Assembly (NCBI RefSeq): GCF_021462225.1
Contig: NC_061808.1
Location: forward strand, 24,465,119 to 24,529,118
Length of the DNA stretch: 64,000 bases
Direction: 5' to 3'
Source: Girardinichthys multiradiatus
Lineage: Eukaryota; Chordata; Actinopteri; Cyprinodontiformes; Goodeidae
Under the pieces are notes generated by a model. The model was not told the origin of the DNA. It saw nothing but the letters and a program-made list of their open reading frames with translations, and searched no databases. The position numbers were made by a program, and so were the translations under genes. This document shows, in pieces, positions 57,689-64,000 of the stretch; position 1 is the stretch's first letter; every line of letters begins with the position of its first letter.

Positions 57689-58888
57689 TACACTGCTCAA
57701 AAAAATAAAGGGAACACTCAAATAACACATCCTAGATCTGAATGAATAAAATATTCTCATTGAATACTTTGTTCTGCACAAAGTTGAATGTGCTGACAAC
57801 AAAATCACACAAAAATCATCAATGGAAATCAAATTTATTAACCAATGGAGGCCTGGATTTGGAGTCACACACAAAATTACAGTGGAAAAACACACTACAG
57901 GCTGATCCAACTTTGATGTAATGTCCTTAAAACAAGTCAAAATGAGGCTCAGTATTGTGTATGACCTCCCTACAACGCCTGGGCATGCTCCTGATGAGAC
58001 GGCGGAGGGTATCCTGAGGGATCTCTTCCCAGACCTGGACTATAGCATCTGCCAACTCCTGGACAGTCTGTGGTGCAATGTGATGTTGGTGGATGGAGCG
58101 AGACATGATGTCCCAGATGTGCTCAATCAGATTCAGGTCTGGGGAACGGGCGGGCCAGTTCATAGCTTCAATGTCTTCAACTTGCAGGAACTGCTGACAC
58201 ACTCCAGCCACATGACGTCTAGCATTGTCCTGCATTAGGAAGAACCCAGGGCCAACCGCACCAGCATATGGTCTCACAAAGGGTCTGAGGATCTCATCTC
58301 GGTACTTAATGGCAGTCCAGCTACCTCTGGCGAGCACATGGTGGGCCGTGCAGCCCTCCAAAGAAATATCACCCCACACCATTACTGACCCACTGCCAAA
58401 CCGGTCATGATGAAGGATGTTGCAGGCAGCAGATCGCTCTCCACGGTGTCTCCAGACCCTGTCACCTCTGTCACATGCGCTCAGTGTGAACCTGCTTTCA
58501 TCTGTGAAGACCACAGGGCGCCAGTGGCGAATTTGCCAATCCTGGTGTTCTCTGGCAAATGCCAATCGTCCTGCACGGTGTTGGGCTGTGAGCCCGACCA
58601 CCATTTGTGGACGTCGGGCCCTCAGACCATCCTCATGGAGTCGGTTTCTAACCGTTTGTGCAGACACATGCACATTTGTGGCCTGCTGGAGGTCATTTTG
58701 CAGGTCTCTGGAAGTGCTTGCTAATCACCAAAGATTTCCCCCTGTTGTCTACTACATTTGTACAACAACATGTGAAATTGATTGTCAGTCAGTGTTGCTT
58801 CCTAAATGAACAGTTTGATTTCACAGAAGTTTGATTTACTTGGAGTTATATTGTGTTAAGTGTTCCCTTTATTTTTTTGAGCAATGTA
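57689..58888 (-). mobile_element. Tc1/mariner-type transposon, internally deleted
   Basis: Ends are TACACTGCTCAAAAAAATAA on the left and, inverted, TACATTGCTCAAAAAAATAA on the right, with TA flanks. The body is a common fish family whose intact form is longer: here the N-terminal third of the transposase, including the DNA-binding part, is missing between about 58710 and 58740. The left subterminal region after the gene is well preserved (for example GGCCTGGATTTGGAGTCACA at 57850). Confidence 0.88.
57927..58673 (-). pseudogene. DD34E transposase lacking the DNA-binding domain
   Basis: A 248-codon frame begins MHVSAQTVRNRLHEDGLRAR, a fragment of the second helix-turn-helix. It holds a complete catalytic core: first Asp in VFTDESRFTL, box GSGSVMVWGDISL, second Asp in LMQDNARRHV, Glu in NLIEHIWD, with 34 residues between the last two. 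The C-terminus reads EVIHNTEPHFDLF, because a small deletion moved the frame past the normal stop into 3' sequence. Upstream coding for the N-terminal DNA-binding domain is deleted, so the product should not bind its ends normally. Confidence 0.85.
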
Positions 58889-59233
58889 TATCTTCATACA
58901 TCTCTTGAGAACGTTGACAGTAACTTGCTTCCTTCTAAGTCTTAAATCAAACCCAGTTTTCTGCTTTTTTGAGGCTGTCACTGTGATGGCTCATAGATAC
59001 CATATATCTCCACGTAGGTTCTGTGCTGATTTTGAGGTTCTTTGTTCCTGAGAAATCCATTATACCTCTCACAAAAACTTGGTACTTTGAATTTAGATTG
59101 TTGGATGTGGTGACCTTAGCTCACAAAAACAAAAACAAAAACTGTAAGATTGGGTATTTAAAAAATACATATTACATCTCTTTTTTAAATACCCAACCTT
59201 CCAGTTTATGGAAGCAAATGGTTACCATATTTC

Positions 59234-59860
59234 AAATGAAAAAGCATTTCAGAAATACGTTTTCATTTTAAGAATGTGGCTGCATTGTTTGACTCATAAA
59301 TGAAATTAGTTATCAATAATCCTATTTGCATTTTAATTTTCTTCTTCAAGACTGCTCATTCTTTCACTTAATTAAAATGAAAAAGAAAGACATTTGAGAT
59401 TAATTTTTCAAAATGTACCCCAGCAAATAGATACCAAAATTCAATTTGAAATGTAAAATTTGAAAATGAAAAAGTATTTCCAGAAATGCTTTTCCATTTT
59501 AAGAATGTGGCTGTATTGTTTGACTCATAAATGAAATTAGTAATCAATCATCCTATTTGCATTTGCATTTTCTTCTTCAAGACTGCTCATTCCTTCACTA
59601 AATTAAAATGAAAAAGAAAAAGACATTTGAGATTTATTTTTTAAAATATGCCCCAGCAAATAGATACCAGAATTCAATTTGAAATGTAAAATTTGAAAAT
59701 GAAAAAGCATTTCCAGAAATGCTTTTTCATTTTAAGAATGTGGCTGCGTTATTTGACCCATAAATAAAATTAGTAATCAATCATCCTATTTGCATTTGCA
59801 TTTTGTTCTTCATGACTGCACATTTTATGCCATAATCAAAAAGAAAACAAAGCAGACATT
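59234..59860 (+). repeat. tandem ~232-bp units in the left foldback arm
   Basis: Unit starts at 59234, 59465 and 59697 (spacing 231 and 232). Each begins with an AATGAAAAAGCATTTC-like palindrome followed by TTTAAGAATGTGGCTGC, ATAAATGAAATTAGT, CCTATTTGCATTT and CCAGCAAATAGATACCA. The last unit is cut short by the GC-rich inner arm near 59860. The right arm repeats this in inverse with one unit fewer. Confidence 0.85.
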
Positions 59861-60551
59861 GCTTTTTCGTTTTTGTGGTCTGCCCGCAAAGTACTGCCCA
59901 GAACTCGAAAACGAAAAAGCATTCCGAGCTGCGGGCGCAGAAGAGTGACGTCAGCAGCCGCTCTTCCTCAGCTCCCTGCTGACCGAGCTACCCATCTTGT
60001 TTGGTGGGAGGCACTGTGCATGTCTGCAGTGCATTACATTGCAAACGTGCCGAGAAATTGATTGAATTGCAGCAGGGCCGAGCTCAATTTGTGGCAGTGG
60101 CAGGCAGAACTGGTAGTTCCGGTGGCAGGCTGTGGCATCCTTGTGGCAGCCTTATGGCCTGGGACATCCAGCGTGTTTTTAAGCATTTATTTATATTTTT
60201 CTGTGAGTGACGATTCAGAATAGCCGCTCATGCTCTATAATAAACCGGCTGTTTGTGCAATAAATCGTCATCCTTTCAACACGTCACACATACACATAGT
60301 GCTATTTATTTTCCATGTCAAGTAAAAACAATCACCTTATGTTATGGGTCTAAAGCTGTTTATTAAGTAATAATCAATAATGAAATCATTATGTAAAGGT
60401 AACAGGCTATAACAATAATGACAACCCATTTGCCGATAATCAGCATCAGCTTCCACAAAAACAGCGGCAACCGCATTGGCAAGTTTTACGGCCGGTCTGG
60501 CACCTTCTGGCATCCTCGCGGAATCCCGTGCCACCGTGCGGCAAGCTGTGG

Positions 60552-60627
60552 CAGTTCTGGTGGCAGCTTCGGTGGCTGGCTGTGGCGGAATTGCCACAGC
60601 CTGCCACCGAAGCTGCCACCGGAACTG
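60552..60627. repeat. 76-bp near-perfect palindrome inside the right foldback arm
   Basis: CAGTTCTGGTGGCAGCTTCG on the left pairs with CGAAGCTGCCACCGGAACTG on the right with one mismatch, then GGTGGC with GCCACC, and an inner GCTGTGGC with GCCACAGC around a GGAATT loop. The left arm of the element lacks this full palindrome, so it is a local structure rather than a by-product of the large fold. Confidence 0.85.
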
Positions 60628-61328
60628 TGGAGCTGTGGCGGAACTTCCAGTTCTGCCTGCCACTGCCACAAATTGAGCTCCGCCCTGCTGCAATTCAATC
60701 AATTTCTCGGCACGTTTGCAATGTAATGCAATGCAGACGTACACAGCGCCTCCCACCGAACAAGATGGGTAGCTCAGTCAGCAGGGAGCTGAGGAAGAGC
60801 GGCTGCTGACGTCACTCTTCTGCGCCCGCAGCTCAGAATGCTTTTTCGTTTTCGAGTTCTGGGCAGGACTTTGCGGGCAGACCACGAAAACGAAAAAGCA
60901 ATGTCTGCTTTGTTTTCTTTTTGATTATGGCATAAAATGTGCAGTCACGAAGAAGAAAATGCAAATGCAAATAGGATGATAGATTACTAATTTCATTTAT
61001 GAGTCAAACAATGCAGCCACATTCTTAAAATGAAAAAGCATTTCTGGAAATGCTTTTTCATTTTCAAATGTTACATTTCAAATTGAATTTTGGTATTTAT
61101 TTGCTGGGGTACATTTTGAAAAATAAATCTCAAATGTATTTTTCTTTTTCATTTTAATTAAGTGAAAGAATGAGCAGTCTTGAAGAAGAAAATTAAAATG
61201 CAAATAGGATTATTGATTACTAATTTCATTTATGAGTCAAACAATGCAGCCACATTCTTAAAATGAAAAAGCATTTCTGAAATGCTTTTTCATTTGAAAT
61301 ATGGTAACGATTTGCCTCCATACCAGTT

Positions 61329-62261
61329 TTGTTGTTGGGATATGTCAAGATAATCTAAGATCAAACTTTTACCTGATCCAAACTTTAAATATTTGCAAAG
61401 TTAGATCATTCAAACACAGAAGACAGTATTTATATAGAAATTTTCCTCTGTAGGTCTATAAAACCTAAAGTAGGTGAAATTGAGTGAAAACGTGGGATTC
61501 TCAGTGGTAATTGTTTTTTTTTTATATCTTGTTTTTCCTTAATAATGGTTCTAAAACTTTAATAAAATGCCATACAGTGTAATATTCTCTAGGGTTTTTT
61601 TTATGTCTTTGTTTTCATCAATTCTCTGTGGTTTATTATGTTCTATATGGTCTTGCCACTTTTAATTCCTTTGTGTTCAGAGTGTCAGTAAGTAAGGTTG
61701 CTATATTAGTTCATTTCCTTAGGTCTGGTTTCTTACTTAGTTCCTGTGTTCTGTTCCCTGTTTATTCTAGTTTATTCCCATAGGTTTGTATTTGTCTTTT
61801 TCCCCTTGTTTAAGTTTTTCATTGTGTCTTAGTTCAGCTCCCTCTTTGTTTATTAGTCTACCCTCCCTTGGTCTCCCTGCTTACCTTCTGCCTCAGCTGA
61901 TCCACATTATCTCCTGATTAACATACTGGCATCACACATCTTCTCCGCACGTCCCTCAGTATTTGAGTTTGCTGTTGGTTTTTGCTCTTCGTTGGATCCC
62001 GTGAACGCTCCTTATACTTCCTGTTACACTGTGTGTTATTTCCTGTACACTCAAATATTTTTGCCTGTGACTCTACCTGTGCTACTAATAATAGTAAGAG
62101 CTACTTGTCCTTTTCTTGTGTTTCTCCTGTAAGTTTTCAATTATTATTGTTAAATTTTCATCATGCTCATCTCCCATTCCCGTCTGCACTTGAGTCCTAC
62201 TCCAAAGACACACTGCATAACATACAGTCTCTTCCAATAGAATTCATATATTCAACCTTTT
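61329..62261 (+). other. mdga2: pyrimidine-rich intron segment, possibly an old retroelement remnant
   Basis: From about 61600 to 62215 the plus strand is T/C-rich, with phrases such as TAGTTCCTGTGTTCTGTTCC, CTTGTTTAAGTTTTTCATTG and CTGCACTTGAGTCCTACTCC. These remind me of LTR-type 3' ends in fish, but I found no paired repeat, primer site or coding region. The assignment is weak. Confidence 0.3.
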
Positions 62262-62440
62262 CTCATTTTGTCATGTTATAACCACAGACTTTAATGTATG
62301 TATTTAATTGTTTATTTTATGGGGATTTTGTGAGATAATAATTGTGAAGGAGAAGGAAAATTATAAACACTTTCAGTTTTTTTTTCAAATAAAAATCTGA
62401 AAACTGTGTTAGGCATTTGTATTCAGCCCCATTTACTCTG
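62262..62440 (+). mobile_element. isolated Tc1 terminal repeat
   Basis: Text CATTTTGTCATGTTATAACC, TTATGGGGATTTTGTGAGA, AATTGTGAAGGAGAAGGAAAA, AAATAAAAATCTGAAAACTG and GCATTTGTATTCAGCCCC follows the order of the 5' terminal repeat of the Tc1 family at 12378 and 37130. No transposase follows; the rest of the element is lost. Confidence 0.65.
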
Positions 62441-64000
62441 ATGCAAAATTCATTCCTTGAGTACTAATGCAATGCACTGTACAAGGCGCAACACAGAACT
62501 CCTAAAGCTTCTACAAGAGCAAGAACACTGCAGTATTGTGTTTTTTTGTTTTCATAAAATGCCTTCTTCTAAAGAAATGCATCCATAAAATAACAGTTTC
62601 CAAGATGACAGGATTAGTGCAACATTTATGTGTATACATTAAATATAAGCAGTTCAGACAGCAGCACGATAACTGGGATTGGAAGAAAGACTGGAAATGG
62701 TACATGAGACAGACTAGAAGCAACAACTCCCTGGAGTATTTGTTTGCCTGTCTGCTTCTCATAAATCTCATAAAATCTGAGTTATAGTTGTTTTACAAAT
62801 CCTTTTTTGCAGAAGTGATGTTAGGTATAACATGCAATTTAGTACCTGTTTACTGTGTACCTCTTGAATGTTGATTGCTGGAAATAGGTACCAGTCCCCG
62901 ACATAACCCTGAGGAGGTTTAAGCAGGTGTAAAAAATAGATGGATGTAAATTCAGAACTCTTAAGGTTTGCTAATGGGTAAATTTCCTTACCTATCAATA
63001 TATGAAAGAAAACCGACCCTCACTCCACCAACAACTGCTGCCTTTAGGCTTCTTTATGGTGATCTAAGGTCACCAGCTGTGCTGGGCTGCAACCAAGTGA
63101 CGTTTCTGTTTGGTTGTTAAGAGCCCGTATCCGGTGCTCTTTTGCTAATTTGGGTTGCTTTGCTTGATATTCTTTAGAAATCAATTCCTGAAGAGCAGGC
63201 AGCAGCATTTGTTTGGATTTTAGCCATGTTGCTTGCTGCTTTGAAAAGTCACAAAATATATATGATTTGATGTAGCCTGTTTGTGTTTTTCATGCCTTTT
63301 TTATGTCTGTTTTCTACTTGGCAGTCAGTGCAAAGTGGATATATATGGTGTTTCATTGGACAACTCACTGGCTTTCATTATGGTGTCTTATGCACAGTGA
63401 TGATTTGCACAGCTGATTTTCAGTGGATCTGACCATGGATATCAGTGTCTGAATGCAAAGTCTGTGCAGAGCAGTTCATACTCAGAGCAAGATTTTGGCT
63501 AAAGGGTTTGAAAGTGATGTTACCTGAGAAAGATTATTCAGTTAAACTCACCCACTCTGCTGCTGAACTGATGGTTCAAACTGTGCATCACAGAGAATCT
63601 TTCGTAGCGTGGATTATGTGAAATCAGTAAAATGACAGAAGAGTCCAAGCAGCCATACAAATGTCTGCTGCTTTTTTATACAAGGGGGGTACCAGTGGGC
63701 AGTGATTCCTGCCAAGATGAAGTCAGTGCTTGTATCCGAAAGTACCTCGATTGACCAGTGTCCTTTGGCGGTCACTGAACTCACTTTGTGTTTCAATCAA
63801 AATTAGGCACTTTGGATGGAAGTCAATCACGCATCACACAGAAGCTTGTCTTGTCCTCCTAGCTGGAAAATAACAGAACATGGGTCAGTAATGCAGCCAA
63901 TACAAATTGCTGTTTTGTAGCAGGTAGGTTTGGACATCAGAAAACCTTTATCATGAATTTCTAAATTGTCATTTAGATATTGTTATGCAGGGCTGCAAAA
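62441..64000 (+). other. mdga2: mdga2 downstream intron, last part
   Basis: No feature recognised to the window edge. Short open frames on both strands are unsupported. The expected MAM-domain exon of mdga2 is not present here. Confidence 0.5.

Larger units (their letters stand above)
59207..61322. mobile_element. foldback DNA element 2, with tandem units in its arms
   Basis: The termini are TATGGAAGCAAATGGTTACC on the left and, inverted, TATGGAGGCAAATCGTTACC on the right, flanked by a 6-bp duplication CCAGTT (59201-59206 and 61323-61328). Nearly all of the 2.1 kb is inverted repeat: left arm about 59207-60150, right arm about 60420-61322. The arms contain tandem ~232-bp units, each with the small palindrome GAAAAAGCATTT-N-AAATGCTTTTTC. 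The left arm has three such palindromes (59234, 59465, 59697) and the right arm two (61031, 61263). The inner arms are GC-rich, with CTGACGTCA-type text. No transposase is present. Confidence 0.85.

Noticed and set aside
59873..60756. Matching peptides in both arms of foldback element 2 (CKRAEKLIELQQG)
   Set aside because: Same reason: inverted copies of one non-coding sequence, with no start context, domain or conservation evidence.
61600..62215. LTR retrotransposon
   Set aside because: Only loosely familiar phrases; no paired terminal repeats, primer binding site, polypurine tract or gag/pol coding was found, so it is listed only as a weak possibility.
1..64000. CRISPR arrays, operons, bacterial or phage content
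   Set aside because: Spliced exons, LINEs, Tc1 elements and microsatellites show vertebrate DNA. The tandem repeats seen are minisatellite-like or inside transposons, without regular unique spacers.

Overview
This window is teleost fish genomic DNA from inside one large gene. Three short plus-strand exons with canonical splice sites and compatible phases encode the sixth Ig domain and the following fibronectin-like domain of an MDGA protein (MAM domain-containing GPI anchor protein). The residues around the second and third exons match the MDGA2 type rather than MDGA1. MDGA2 is a neuronal GPI-anchored adhesion protein that binds neuroligins and restrains synapse formation. Exons total only 600 nt; the rest is intron: at least 13.6 kb upstream, 22.9 kb, 9.7 kb, and at least 17.2 kb downstream. 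No second host gene, tRNA, rRNA, CRISPR array or virus-derived gene was recognised.

The introns are a dense layering of mobile elements typical of ray-finned fish. From left to right: a minus-strand Tc1 fragment fused to a GC-rich block (3.4-4.1 kb); a nearly complete, frameshifted Rex1-like LINE (4.3-7.3 kb); a patchwork of decayed Tc1 pieces (8.7-10 kb); a decayed Tc1 copy (12.4-13.4 kb) just before the Ig exon; a repeat with a small unidentified ORF (15.3-16.8 kb); a Tc1 pseudo-element (19.4-21 kb); two nearly identical Tc1 copies in direct orientation (24.1-25.7 and 27.0-28.6 kb); a three-layer nested insertion (29.06-34.19 kb); the fibronectin-like exons at 36.8 and 46.6 kb, with decayed Tc1 copies between them; a Harbinger-like relic (49.0-51.7 kb); a Tc1 pseudo-element next to a structurally intact DD38E Tc1-type transposon, between CA and TA microsatellites (53.1-56.2 kb); an L2-like LINE fragment; an internally deleted DD34E Tc1 copy (57.7-58.9 kb); and a 2.1 kb foldback element (59.2-61.3 kb).

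The most informative structures are: (1) the nested stack, in which a foldback element holds a 5'-truncated L1-type LINE, which holds a Rex3 LINE, with target-site duplications visible at every level; (2) two foldback elements that both start TATGG (or a one-base variant) and both have 6-bp target duplications, suggesting one superfamily, possibly IS3EU-like; (3) the DD38E transposase with an uninterrupted 349-codon reading frame, whose long terminal inverted repeats include the last ~30 codons of its own gene. All four sizeable LINE insertions lie antisense to mdga2.

I found no new multi-gene system. The novelty is in element architecture. All family assignments come from reading the sequence; no database search was run.
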